In this document: positions 1 through 5,437 of the stretch, piece by piece
How the letters are laid out: the number at the start of each line of letters is the position of its first letter
Position numbering within the stretch: position 1 is the stretch's first letter
NCBI GenBank assembly: GCA_036501085.1
Contig: DASYAZ010000087.1
Location: 1 to 9,626 of the forward strand
Source: GCA-003244245 sp036501085
Lineage (GTDB): Bacteria > Actinomycetota > Actinomycetes > Mycobacteriales > Pseudonocardiaceae
Direction of reading: 5' to 3'
DNA: 9,626 bases
The notes under the pieces: generated by a model
What the model was told of the DNA's origin: nothing
Database searches by the model: none
Seen by the model: the letters and a program-made list of their open reading frames with translations, nothing else
Position numbers and translations under genes: made by a program

Positions 1-1
1 C

Positions 2-571
2 CATCCGCCTGCGGTCAAGCGTGGTGTGCTCACGCCTCTGCACAAACCCCTGACCTCCGTGGTGAAGTCGGCCGGCCTTCCCCAGCGGCTGACTCCCCTG
101 CTGACCCCGGTGAACCGCGTCCTGCCGGTGCCTGCGCAACACAGCCCTGCACCCCAGCCTCCCGCGCCGGTGGGCATACCTGCGGCGGCCCCGGCACCGC
201 AGGCCGCTCCCGCCGTCAGGCCGGCGGTCGAGAAGCCGCCCGTTCCGGTGCACGCCCCGGACACCCGCACCGGACCCCGCACCATCACGGCCTGCGCGCC
301 TGCTCCACCGGCCGCCCAACACGCCGCCAGCCCGCCAGCCCTGCACGATGCATACCCTGCTCCGGATCCGTCTGCTCCGCCGGACCACCCGCCGGTGACA
401 TGCATGATCGGCAGCACCGGAGGCAGCGCCAGCACCAGAGGCGCCCCGGATGTCACGCAGGCCGACAGCTGGATGGGGACGAGGCTCGTCCCCATCCACA
501 CCCTGCGCTATACCGGCGCGAGCGATCTCCCTCGATCGCTCGCTGCGCGGCCCTCCACCTCACCGGACTGA
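2..571 (+). CDS. Pro/Ala-rich hypothetical protein, 5' end outside the window
   Basis: I do not recognise this protein. The frame is open from base 2 with no stop before it, so the gene probably begins left of the window; a GTG at 26 is the first internal start and would give 181 residues. The N-terminal visible part is amphipathic with repeated LTPL and PVNRVLPVP-like segments. It is followed by about 80 residues dominated by Pro and Ala, like linkers of secreted or wall-associated actinobacterial proteins. No catalytic motif or membrane segment is visible. Third positions are mostly G/C in the first 350 bases, which favours coding. The last 100 bases contain two strong inverted repeats (471-497, 518-543), which weakens the case that translation really runs to the stop at 571. 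It converges on the DUF4383 gene, with terminator-like hairpins between. The frame could also be a chance opening in GC-rich DNA. Confidence 0.4.
   Translation, partial: HPPAVKRGVLTPLHKPLTSVVKSAGLPQRLTPLLTPVNRVLPVPAQHSPAPQPPAPVGIPAAAPAPQAAPAVRPAVEKPPVPVHAPDTRTGPRTITACAPAPPAAQHAASPPALHDAYPAPDPSAPPDHPPVTCMIGSTGGSASTRGAPDVTQADSWMGTRLVPIHTLRYTGASDLPRSLAARPSTSPD
471..497. repeat. 27-bp perfect inverted repeat (hairpin)
   Basis: The arms GGATGGGGACGAG (471-483) and CTCGTCCCCATCC (485-497) are exact reverse complements around a single G. The RNA would form a very stable stem with a tiny loop. No T-tract follows on either strand. It may be a U-less terminator or a DNA-level site. It lies within the 3' part of the Pro-rich frame. 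Confidence 0.6.
518..543. repeat. 9-bp inverted repeat (hairpin)
   Basis: GCGAGCGAT (518-526) and ATCGCTCGC (535-543) are exact reverse complements separated by 8 bases. It is the second of four hairpins between 471 and 737. No T-run follows, so its role is unclear. Confidence 0.45.
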
Positions 572-661
572 TCTCGCGACACCCGGGCAGCTCGCCGTCC
601 ATCGGCGACTGGTCCCGTGGGCCCGCCATCCAAATCCAGGCCGGCCCTGCCGCTATAAGCC

Positions 662-700
662 CCCGATCTGTCCGACCGCGCCCGGGCGGATCGGGTTTAT
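662..700 (+). terminator. Intrinsic-terminator-like hairpin, first of a tandem pair
   Basis: CCCGATCTGTCCG (662-674) pairs with CGGGCGGATCGGG (683-695) over 13 positions with two G-U pairs and an 8-base loop, and is followed by TTTAT. The T-tract is on the plus strand, so it would end transcription of the left-hand gene before the convergent DUF4383 gene. Confidence 0.55.
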
Positions 701-744
701 GGCCCCGGTGTCGCGTTGCCCCCGTGACGCCGGGGCCCCTTTAT
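701..744 (+). terminator. Intrinsic-terminator-like hairpin, second of a tandem pair
   Basis: GGCCCCGGTGTCGCG (701-715) pairs with CGTGACGCCGGGGCC (723-737) over 15 positions including two G-U pairs, with a 7-base loop, and is followed by CCTTTAT. Together with the preceding hairpin it separates two convergent genes. The minus-strand side lacks a T-tract, but the stem could still act in both directions. Confidence 0.55.
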
Positions 745-821
745 GCCGTAAGCGCAGGTCGCAGTGCCGGGCGCGGGAGAATGCTGGGTGGCGTCGGCGG
801 GTGATGGCCAGGTGTCCGCGC

Positions 822-1292
822 CTACGCGGTGGCTGCTCGACCGCCGCGGAGGGCGCGCAGCAGGCCGGTGCCGAACAGTAGTGTGACCACAGCCGTCGCG
901 AGGTGCAGATAGTTGTCCGGAGTTGTGCCGCTGCTGACGGCCAGCGCCGCGAGATAGCCCAGGAATCCCAGCACTGTCGCCAGCGCCCAGAAGCTGCCGA
1001 TCGCGAGGTTCAGACCCTCTGTCCCGGAAGCGGTGAGCACGAACGCGCCCAGCAGCCACAGCACGCCCACTGTGAGGTGGACAGTGTTATGGAAGGGGTT
1101 CACCATAAAGATCCCGAACAGCATCTGATTCATCATGTCGGTACCGCTGCCGGATCCGGTCCGGAGAAACCCGATCACTCCGAGGGCTAGGTAAAAGACG
1201 CCAGCGACGAAAGAATACTGCTGTGCCAGGGTCTTGGGTCCCCACCTGGTGTGGTTCTTGGTACCGAACGTCGCCTCTGGATCAACCCTCAT
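822..1292 (-). CDS. DUF4383 family four-helix membrane protein
   Basis: A 156-residue integral membrane protein of the DUF4383 family, common in actinobacteria; its function is unknown. Four hydrophobic segments are visible at about residues 26-43, 69-87, 97-119 and 127-147. The family signature MVNPFHNTVHLTVG (63-76) sits at the entry to the second helix. The N-terminus is short and polar and the C-terminus ends in a basic RALRGGR stretch. The ATG at 1292 is well supported: GGGAGGGG lies on the minus strand at 1305-1298, with 7 bases between the GGAGG core and the ATG. It stands alone, convergent with the left-hand frame and reading in the same direction as the TetR gene 169 bases upstream. 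Family assignment is confident; the role is unknown. Confidence 0.85.
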   Translation of the reverse strand: MRVDPEATFGTKNHTRWGPKTLAQQYSFVAGVFYLALGVIGFLRTGSGSGTDMMNQMLFGIFMVNPFHNTVHLTVGVLWLLGAFVLTASGTEGLNLAIGSFWALATVLGFLGYLAALAVSSGTTPDNYLHLATAVVTLLFGTGLLRALRGGRAATA

Positions 1293-1317
1293 GTGATCCC
1301 CTCCCGAAGATGATCAC
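1293..1317 (-). promoter_or_regulatory. Ribosome binding site inside a small inverted repeat
   Basis: GTGATC (1293-1298) and GATCAC (1312-1317) are exact reverse complements flanking 13 bases that contain the Shine-Dalgarno sequence of the DUF4383 gene (minus-strand GGAGG at 1304-1300). The RNA could present the ribosome site in a loop, or the DNA could be a protein-binding site. Six-base arms make this only suggestive. Confidence 0.3.
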
Positions 1318-1340
1318 AATCTCCGGGTCTGCATTGCGCA

Positions 1341-1354
1341 AACCCGCAAGGGTT
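1341..1354. terminator. Weak hairpin behind the TetR unit
   Basis: AACCC (1341-1345) and GGGTT (1350-1354) are exact reverse complements around a four-base GCAA loop. It lies downstream of the TetR gene on the minus strand and could end that transcript. The stem is short and no real T-run follows. Confidence 0.22.
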
Positions 1355-1398
1355 GTTCGTCCCAGGCCCCGGATCAGTTCTTGAACGTCCAGGACTGC

Positions 1399-1461
1399 TC
1401 ACGGGTCGGCACCCAGCCGGTGCGCCAGCAGCGCAGCGTTGTAGCCGCTGCCGGTTCCGAT
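1399..1461 (-). pseudogene. Remnant of a PCMT/FxLD-type SAM-dependent methyltransferase (motif I only)
   Basis: Directly after the TetR stop (1464-1462) and in the same frame, the minus strand encodes IGTGSGYNAALLAHRLG and then ADP and a TGA (1401-1399). This closely matches the SAM-binding motif I of protein-L-isoaspartate methyltransferases and the related actinobacterial FxLD-system methyltransferases, where EIGTGSGYNAALLA is typical. After the stop the same frame continues AVLDVQELI, which could be a decayed version of the following strand. No start codon, no further motifs and no ORF of useful length exist, so this is a gene fragment. Recognition is by motif memory, not alignment. Confidence 0.5.
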
Positions 1462-2169
1462 TCAGCCCGGGGTATCCCCCGGTCCGGAGTCAGGAGGGTG
1501 GGGGGACCAGGTGGTGAGCCAGGTGGGAGAGGCGATCGCGGGGAGCAGCAGGGCCCAGGCCTCGTCGACCCGTTGCCGGAGGCTGTCCCGATCACCCAGC
1601 GCCTCACTGATCTGCCGGTGGCCAGCGATCATCGCGACGATCTGCCGGGCGAGAGGTGCGGGTTCGAGCCCGTCCCGGAGCAGGCCGGCGTGGGCGGCCT
1701 GCTCGAGCAGCTCGCGGGTGTCCCGCTCGCTGAGGCCGTAGTGCTCCCGCGCAGCCTGCGCGTGGAGGGGCAGGTCATTGAGCAGTCGCATGCCGCCACG
1801 GGCGATCGGGTTCTCGATCAGCCGGATAACCGCCTCGTCGGCCAGCGCCAGCAACGTCGAGAGGGGGTCCAGCCCACGACGACCGACCTGCACCCGAAGT
1901 TCTCCCCATCGCTGCATCATCACACTGATCACGGCACGGGCGAGGGCCTCCTTGGAGGCGAAGTGGAAGTAGAGGGCCCCCTTGGTGCCACCGCTGTCGG
2001 CCAGCACGCTATCCAGCGAGGTGGCGTAGTAGCCGTAGCGGGCGAAGCGCTCAGCGGCGGCCGTGAGAATCGCCTGCCGGGTGGCCTGAGCTCGCGGCTG
2101 CAGCGTGGCCTGCCTCGCGCGAGCTCCGCTCCCGCCCGCGCCCGTTCTGCGAGGACCGGTGCTGGTCAT
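1462..2169 (-). CDS. TetR-family regulator resembling gamma-butyrolactone receptors (ScbR/ArpA type)
   Basis: A 235-residue transcriptional regulator. Residues about 24-75 form the TetR helix-turn-helix. TRQAILTAAAERFARYGY opens the domain and TKGALYFHFASKEALA (62-77) is the recognition helix and following turn, typical of the ArpA/ScbR/BarA receptors of Streptomyces signalling. The C-terminal IAGHRQISEALGDRDSLRQR (181-200) followed by a W..LLP stretch also matches that subfamily, which dimerises through this region and binds a diffusible butyrolactone. About 23 Gly/Arg-rich residues precede the DNA-binding domain, and the tail after LLPAIAS is an unusual Pro-rich extension that ends beside a methyltransferase remnant. 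No Shine-Dalgarno is visible before ATG 2169. A TATATG-like -10 at 2194-2189 would give a very short leader. A matching palindrome lies 63 bases upstream, suggesting autoregulation. No butyrolactone synthase (AfsA) gene is in the window, so it may be an orphan or respond to another ligand. Confidence 0.8.
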   Translation of the reverse strand: MTSTGPRRTGAGGSGARARQATLQPRAQATRQAILTAAAERFARYGYYATSLDSVLADSGGTKGALYFHFASKEALARAVISVMMQRWGELRVQVGRRGLDPLSTLLALADEAVIRLIENPIARGGMRLLNDLPLHAQAAREHYGLSERDTRELLEQAAHAGLLRDGLEPAPLARQIVAMIAGHRQISEALGDRDSLRQRVDEAWALLLPAIASPTWLTTWSPHPPDSGPGDTPG

Positions 2170-2188
2170 GACGTTTCGAAGCTACTCG

Positions 2189-2195
2189 CATATAA
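2189..2195 (-). promoter_or_regulatory. Possible -10 element for the TetR gene
   Basis: The minus strand reads TTATATG here, the most A/T-rich hexamer in this gap, about 20 bases before the TetR start. TTGAAC on the minus strand (2214-2209) is a possible -35, but the spacing of 13-14 bases is too short for a standard promoter, so only the -10 is plausible. It would give a nearly leaderless message. Confidence 0.3.
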
Positions 2196-2231
2196 CACAC
2201 TGAGCGGCGTTCAATCTTTGGGTGGCCAGAC

Positions 2232-2253
2232 AAACACACCCACTGGTATGTTT
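2232..2253. promoter_or_regulatory. Candidate operator: 22-bp palindrome resembling gamma-butyrolactone-receptor sites
   Basis: The halves AAACACACCCA (2232-2242) and CTGGTATGTTT (2243-2253) form an inverted repeat matching at 8 of 11 pairs, of the form AAACA-N-ACC ... GGT-N-TGTTT. Streptomyces autoregulatory elements bound by ScbR/ArpA/FarA-type receptors have this size and the same ACC...GGT core with flanking TGTTT. It sits 63 bases upstream of a TetR gene of exactly that subfamily and 174 bases upstream of crcB, so it could control either or both. The site was found by eye; binding is inferred. Confidence 0.5.
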
Positions 2254-2321
2254 CGTGCGGGGCATAGCCGCCGTGACGAGTAACACGCGGTAGGGCTTAA
2301 CTCGTGTGGGGGTCCCGCGGG

Positions 2322-2372
2322 GGGTGTGGTGACCCGGGTCGGTAGGGACGACCGCCCCGGGACACCACAACC
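2322..2372 (+). ncRNA. Long leader hairpin upstream of crcB (candidate cis-regulatory RNA)
   Basis: TGTGGTGACCCGGG (2325-2338) pairs with CCCGGGACACCACA (2356-2369) at 13 of 14 positions. CGGT (2340-2343) then pairs with ACCG (2351-2354) over a 7-base loop, and two more G-C pairs flank the base. An alternative pairing of GTCCCGCGGGG (2312-2322) with CCCCGGGAC (2355-2363) would exclude it. It lies between the divergent TetR gene and crcB, so on the plus strand it would be in the crcB leader. It does not match the fluoride riboswitch consensus as I know it. The structure is clear; its function is unknown. Confidence 0.4.
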
Positions 2373-2380
2373 GCCGGAAA

Positions 2381-2411
2381 TCACCGCTATGAAGCACGTG
2401 GCCAGCGGTGA
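2381..2411 (+). repeat. 8-bp inverted repeat just before crcB
   Basis: TCACCGCT (2381-2388) and AGCGGTGA (2404-2411) are exact reverse complements around a 15-base loop containing CACGTG. It ends 16 bases before the GTG start of the first crcB gene, so it could influence translation initiation or be a second arm of the leader structure. Confidence 0.4.
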
Positions 2412-2427
2412 GCCGTAGTGAGCCGCC

Positions 2428-2847
2428 GTGTTTGAATCAGCGATCGTGATGCCCAGACCGGATCGCCGGGAGGTGGCAGCGGTCTTTGCCGGTGGCGCCA
2501 TCGGCACACTGTGCCGGGGTCTGCTGGGTGAGGGCTACCCCGCTGCAGCGGCGAGTTGGCCGTGGGCGACGTTCGCGGTGAACCTGGCCGGGGCCTTCTT
2601 GCTGGGCTATTTCGCCACCCGGTTGCAGGAGCGCCTGCCGCTGTCCAGCTACCGGCGACCGCTGCTGGGCACGGGCCTGTGCGGAGGGCTCACCACGTTC
2701 TCGACCATGCAGGTGGAATTGCTCAAGATGATCGAGATACGGCACTACGGGCTCGCCGCCGGTTACGCATCGGCGAGCGTGATAGGTGGTTACGCAGCGG
2801 TCCACCTTGCCACCGCCATGGTGCGGCGAGTCCGGATCCGGGCATGA
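2428..2847 (+). CDS. crcB: CrcB/Fluc fluoride channel, subunit 1
   Basis: CrcB (Fluc) proteins are small four-helix channels that let fluoride leave the cytoplasm. Two chains assemble antiparallel, and many Gram-positive bacteria use two different genes to make a heterodimer. This chain is 139 residues from GTG 2428. Family signatures are GGAIGTLCRGLL (22-33), TFAVNLAGAFLLGYF (48-62) with the pore Asn51, and GTGLCGGLTTFSTMQVE (81-97) containing the Gly/Thr-Phe-Ser-Thr fluoride-path segment. Four hydrophobic segments fit at about 16-34, 46-64, 77-100 and 108-130. Start choice is uncertain: neither GTG 2428 nor ATG 2449 (MPRPDRREV...) has a convincing Shine-Dalgarno, and the latter is closer to the family's usual N-terminus. 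Its TGA overlaps the ATG of the second crcB gene. The leader contains strong hairpins and no recognisable fluoride riboswitch. Confidence 0.9.
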   Translation: MFESAIVMPRPDRREVAAVFAGGAIGTLCRGLLGEGYPAAAASWPWATFAVNLAGAFLLGYFATRLQERLPLSSYRRPLLGTGLCGGLTTFSTMQVELLKMIEIRHYGLAAGYASASVIGGYAAVHLATAMVRRVRIRA

Positions 2848-3209
2848 CCCTGCTGGTGTGGGTCGGCGTTGTGCTGATCGGCGGTGGCGGTTCGGTCCTG
2901 CGCTTCCTCGTCGACGGTGCGATCGCCTCTCGAACGGGCCGCTCGTTCCCCTACGGCACGCTGGTGGTCAACCTCTCCGGCGCGGTACTGCTCGGCCTGG
3001 TCACAGGGCTGGTGCTGAACCGCGACGGGGCCCTGCTGGCCGGCACCGCCGCGGTGGGCTCGTACACGACCTTCTCGACCTGGATGTTCGAGACGCAACG
3101 CCTCGCCGAGGATCGTCAAGTACCGGGCCTGGCAGCGAACGTGGTGGTGAGCCTGGTCGCCGGCGTCGTTGCGGCGGCACTCGGCAAGATGATCGGAAGC
3201 TACTTGTGA
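2844..3209 (+). CDS. crcB: CrcB/Fluc fluoride channel, subunit 2
   Basis: The 121-residue partner of the upstream CrcB, starting at the ATG of an ATGA overlap (2844-2847), an arrangement that favours balanced synthesis of the two chains. Visible motifs are GGGGSVLRFLVDG (13-25), SFPYGTLVVNLSGAVLLG (34-51) with Asn43, and AAVGSYTTFSTWMFETQRL (69-87), the channel signature. Hydrophobic segments fit four helices at about 4-22, 38-57, 64-83 and 96-118. Together with the first gene it should form a heterodimeric fluoride exporter in the plasma membrane; heterodimer assembly is inferred from the pairing. Its stop TGA overlaps the GTG start of the DUF190 gene. Confidence 0.92.
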   Translation: MTLLVWVGVVLIGGGGSVLRFLVDGAIASRTGRSFPYGTLVVNLSGAVLLGLVTGLVLNRDGALLAGTAAVGSYTTFSTWMFETQRLAEDRQVPGLAANVVVSLVAGVVAAALGKMIGSYL

Positions 3210-4288
3210 TCGAAGACTGCCTGAAGCTGACCAGCTACTTCGGTGAACGAAACCGAAACGGTCGCACCTTTCTAGCGGACTCCCAGCTAGATCTATTCGG
3301 ACGCCGGGAGATCCCCATCAGCGTCCTTCTTCGCGGTGCTGAGGGGTTCGGGCTCAAGCACCACCTGCGGACCGATCGGTTACTCACGCTGTCGGAGGAC
3401 CTACCGATCGTCTCCGTCGCCGTCGACACCCGCGCCAGGATCGAGGCACTGCTGGACGATCTCCGCTCGATCGAGCATCGCGGCCTGGTGACCCTGGAGC
3501 GGGCGCGGATGCTGCGGGGCGACATCGGCCCATTACAACTACCTGACGATCTGCATGAAGCGACCAAAATGACTGTCTACGTCGGCCGGCAAGAACGCGT
3601 CTACCGGGTTCCGGCCTTCGCCGCAGTCTGCGATCTGCTGCACCGCCGCGGTATCGCCGGCGCGACCGTGCTGCTGGGAGTCGACGGGACGGCACACGGC
3701 CAGCGAACCCGCGCCCGATTCATCGGACGCAACGCCGACGTGCCGATGATGATCATTGCGGTCGGCTCGGGTGAACGCATCGCCCGGGTCCTACCCGAGC
3801 TCGGCGGCCTACTACGCCGACCATTGGTAACCCTCGAACGGGTCCAGGTGTGCAAACAGGAAGGCGAGCTCGTCGACCGGCCACACCCGCTGCCGGCCGT
3901 CGATGGGACCGGAATGGCGGTGTGGCAGAAGCTGATGGTCTACACCTCAGAACGGGCGCTGCATGACGGGCAGCCGGTGCACCGGGCGCTGGTGCGGCGG
4001 CTGCGGAGCTCCGGCGCTCGCGGCGCGACCGCGCTGCGCGGGATGTGGGGCTTCCACGGCGAGACGCCCCCGCACGGCGATCGACTGCTGCAGCTGGGAC
4101 GCCGCGTCCCGGTGGTGACGATCATCATCGACACTCCGGACCGGATCGCCGCCTCCTTCGACATCGTCGACGAGCTCACCACCGAGCACGGGGTGGTCAC
4201 CAGCGAGATGGTGCCGGCCACGGCGATGATCGCCGGTGACAACCGCGACGGTGACCTGCGCCTCGCCCCACATCGCCCAGCTCGCTGA
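3206..4288 (+). CDS. Triple DUF190 (PII-like) domain protein
   Basis: A soluble protein of 360 residues made of three successive DUF190 domains, at about residues 5-105, 120-216 and 241-340. Each repeat has the family plan: a first strand (KLTSYFG, KMTVYVG, KLMVYTS), a helix, a GA-containing strand (GAEGFG, GATVLLG, GATALRGMWGFHG), then a VDT- or SGE-type strand followed by a helix, and a strand ending in LVTLERARML, LVTLERVQVC or VVTSEMVPAT. DUF190 has a PII/GlnB-like fold, so one chain might build a whole PII-like trimer. DUF190 genes are often next to crcB, but their role is not established. The GTG at 3206 is chosen because it overlaps the crcB stop (GTGA) and has GGAAG 6 bases upstream; longer upstream frames are crcB shadows. 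The first 350 bases are less GC-rich than the rest. Confidence 0.82.
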   Translation: MIEDCLKLTSYFGERNRNGRTFLADSQLDLFGRREIPISVLLRGAEGFGLKHHLRTDRLLTLSEDLPIVSVAVDTRARIEALLDDLRSIEHRGLVTLERARMLRGDIGPLQLPDDLHEATKMTVYVGRQERVYRVPAFAAVCDLLHRRGIAGATVLLGVDGTAHGQRTRARFIGRNADVPMMIIAVGSGERIARVLPELGGLLRRPLVTLERVQVCKQEGELVDRPHPLPAVDGTGMAVWQKLMVYTSERALHDGQPVHRALVRRLRSSGARGATALRGMWGFHGETPPHGDRLLQLGRRVPVVTIIIDTPDRIAASFDIVDELTTEHGVVTSEMVPATAMIAGDNRDGDLRLAPHRPAR

Positions 4289-4430
4289 CTTGCGCCGGCT
4301 GACGATCACCAGCCACACTTCAGCTACGGCGATGAGGCTCGCCGAAACCGCGGACCGTCCGGACCGCTAACAGTCTCTACCGCAGCACCAGGCGCATGTG
4401 CGTTGGTCGACGGGTAGAGGAGGTCCGGGG
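4289..4430 (+). other. Intergenic segment between the fluoride unit and the hyc-like unit
   Basis: No gene is supported here. A direct repeat CGGACCG occurs twice within 4351-4367, and the segment ends in a strong ribosome binding site (4417-4423). I see no clear promoter hexamers or terminator, so it is undecided whether the hyc-like genes have their own promoter or are read through from crcB. Confidence 0.4.
4417..4423 (+). promoter_or_regulatory. Strong Shine-Dalgarno GAGGAGG, placed for a TTG start and not for hycD
   Basis: GAGGAGG is the best ribosome binding site in the intergenic region, yet it is 57 bases before the hycD ATG. It has a 7-base spacer to TTG 4431. An in-frame TGA at 4463-4465 rules out any hycD start before 4466, so the site cannot serve hycD directly. 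Confidence 0.5.
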
Positions 4431-4484
4431 TTGATCGAAGGGCACTGCCCGAGCCGGCCTGCTGATCCGCGGCGCCGGCGATGA
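4431..4484 (+). CDS. Possible 17-residue leader peptide coupled to hycD
   Basis: TTG at 4431 opens an 18-codon frame, giving (M)IEGHCPSRPADPRRRR, whose TGA overlaps the hycD ATG as ATGA (4481-4484). GAGGAGG lies 7 bases before the TTG. hycD itself has no Shine-Dalgarno in the 15 bases before its ATG, so ribosomes finishing this short frame would supply hycD initiation by coupling. The Arg-rich end could also slow ribosomes. The peptide resembles nothing I know. Coding status rests only on the ribosome site, the overlap and the lack of an alternative, so confidence is moderate. Confidence 0.38.
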   Translation: MIEGHCPSRPADPRRRR

Positions 4485-5437
4485 CTTTTCCGATCCCCGC
4501 AGTACAGGTACTGCAGGTGCTGACGGTGCTGGTCGCAGCGCCGGGGATCAACGGCGTGATCGCCCGGATCGAAGCCCGGTTGCAGGGTCGACGCGGGCCC
4601 CGCGTGCTGCAGCCCTACTTCGACATCGCCAAGCTGTTCCGCAAGGAGGCGCTGGCGCCGACCGGTTCCAGCTGGGTCTTCCTGGCCGCACCGCTCATCG
4701 CCATGACGTGCTACCTCACCGTGCCCTTGCTCATTCCGGTGCTCACCACCTTCCCGCTGCCCTTCGGCTACATGGGCGACATCCTCGGCGGCGGGTTCAT
4801 CCTCGCGCTGGCGAGCTTCGTCATCGCCATCGCCGCCGCCAGTACCGGATCGCCCTACGCCCAGCTGGGCGCCAGCCGCGCCAAAACCTTCGCGGCGATC
4901 ACCGAGCCGGTGGTGCTGTTCGTCGTTTTCAGCGTCGCGCTGGTCACCGGCACCGATCTGCCGTACGCGCTGGCCAAGACGGTCCGGGCCTCGGCTGATC
5001 AGATCGTCCGCCCGGCCCACCTGCTCGCCGCGGCCGCACTGTTCATGGTGATCCTCTACGAGACCGGGCGGATCCCGGTGGAGACGCACACCGGCACCAA
5101 TGAGTTCGGGATGATCGAAGAGGCCCGCTCCTTCGAGCACTCCGGCCCCTACCTGGCGCTACTGCGCTGGGGCGCGACGATGAAGCAGCTCATCCTGTTC
5201 GTGATCCTCATCAACGTGTTCGTCGCGCCGTGGGGTCTGGCCTCCGACGCCACCGTGCTCGCCGTCGCGCTGGCGATCGCGGCCCTGGTCGGCAAGTGCA
5301 CGGTGCTCGGTGCAGGCATTGCGGTGATCGACGACTCGTTCGCCAAGCTCCGCCTGTTCAAGATCACCGAATTCGTGTCGGCGGCGTTCATGCTGTCAGT
5401 GCTGTCGGTGTTCACGCTGTTCCTCGGTGGTGGCTGA
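4481..5437 (+). CDS. hycD: HycD/HyfC-like (NuoH family) membrane subunit of a group 4 hydrogenase-related complex
   Basis: The 318-residue homologue of complex I NuoH and hydrogenase HycD/HyfC, the membrane subunit that connects the redox module to the ion-pumping subunits. The NuoH signature is clear: RIEARLQGRRGPRVLQPY (29-46), FDIAKLFRKE (47-56), then YETGRIPVETHTGTNEFGMI (193-212) and EARSFEHSGPYLALLRWG (214-231). The acidic, Arg-rich loops that form the quinone or coupling cavity are kept, including Glu31, Glu194 and Glu214. About eight hydrophobic helices fit, at about 7-25, 65-90, 103-122, 138-157, 179-193, 232-250, 255-280 and 296-316. An upstream in-frame TGA (4463-4465) leaves ATG 4481 as the likely start, with no own ribosome site. 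Its TGA overlaps the next ATG (TGATG). The partner large subunit lacks Ni ligands, so the name hycD reflects homology and not hydrogen chemistry. Confidence 0.9.
   Translation: MTFPIPAVQVLQVLTVLVAAPGINGVIARIEARLQGRRGPRVLQPYFDIAKLFRKEALAPTGSSWVFLAAPLIAMTCYLTVPLLIPVLTTFPLPFGYMGDILGGGFILALASFVIAIAAASTGSPYAQLGASRAKTFAAITEPVVLFVVFSVALVTGTDLPYALAKTVRASADQIVRPAHLLAAAALFMVILYETGRIPVETHTGTNEFGMIEEARSFEHSGPYLALLRWGATMKQLILFVILINVFVAPWGLASDATVLAVALAIAALVGKCTVLGAGIAVIDDSFAKLRLFKITEFVSAAFMLSVLSVFTLFLGGG

Noticed and set aside
400..881. Overlapping plus-strand ORFs of 134 and 143 residues
   Set aside because: They run through both terminator-like hairpins and into the antisense of the DUF4383 gene, and show no recognisable domain.
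1381..2283. 300-residue plus-strand ORF
   Set aside because: It is antisense to the TetR gene, has no domain signature, and its length follows from the codon bias of the real gene on the minus strand.
2283..2427. Fluoride (crcB) riboswitch
   Set aside because: Context predicts one, but I could not find the conserved GGNGATGG, AACCGCC-with-CTGATGG or CTCC elements in order. Only GC-rich hairpins are present, so I did not call it.
4262..4370. Frameshifted extension of the DUF190 protein (frame continuing PHIAQLADLRRL...)
   Set aside because: The third DUF190 repeat is complete before the stop at 4288, and the alternative frame matches no family I know, so there is no need for a frameshift.
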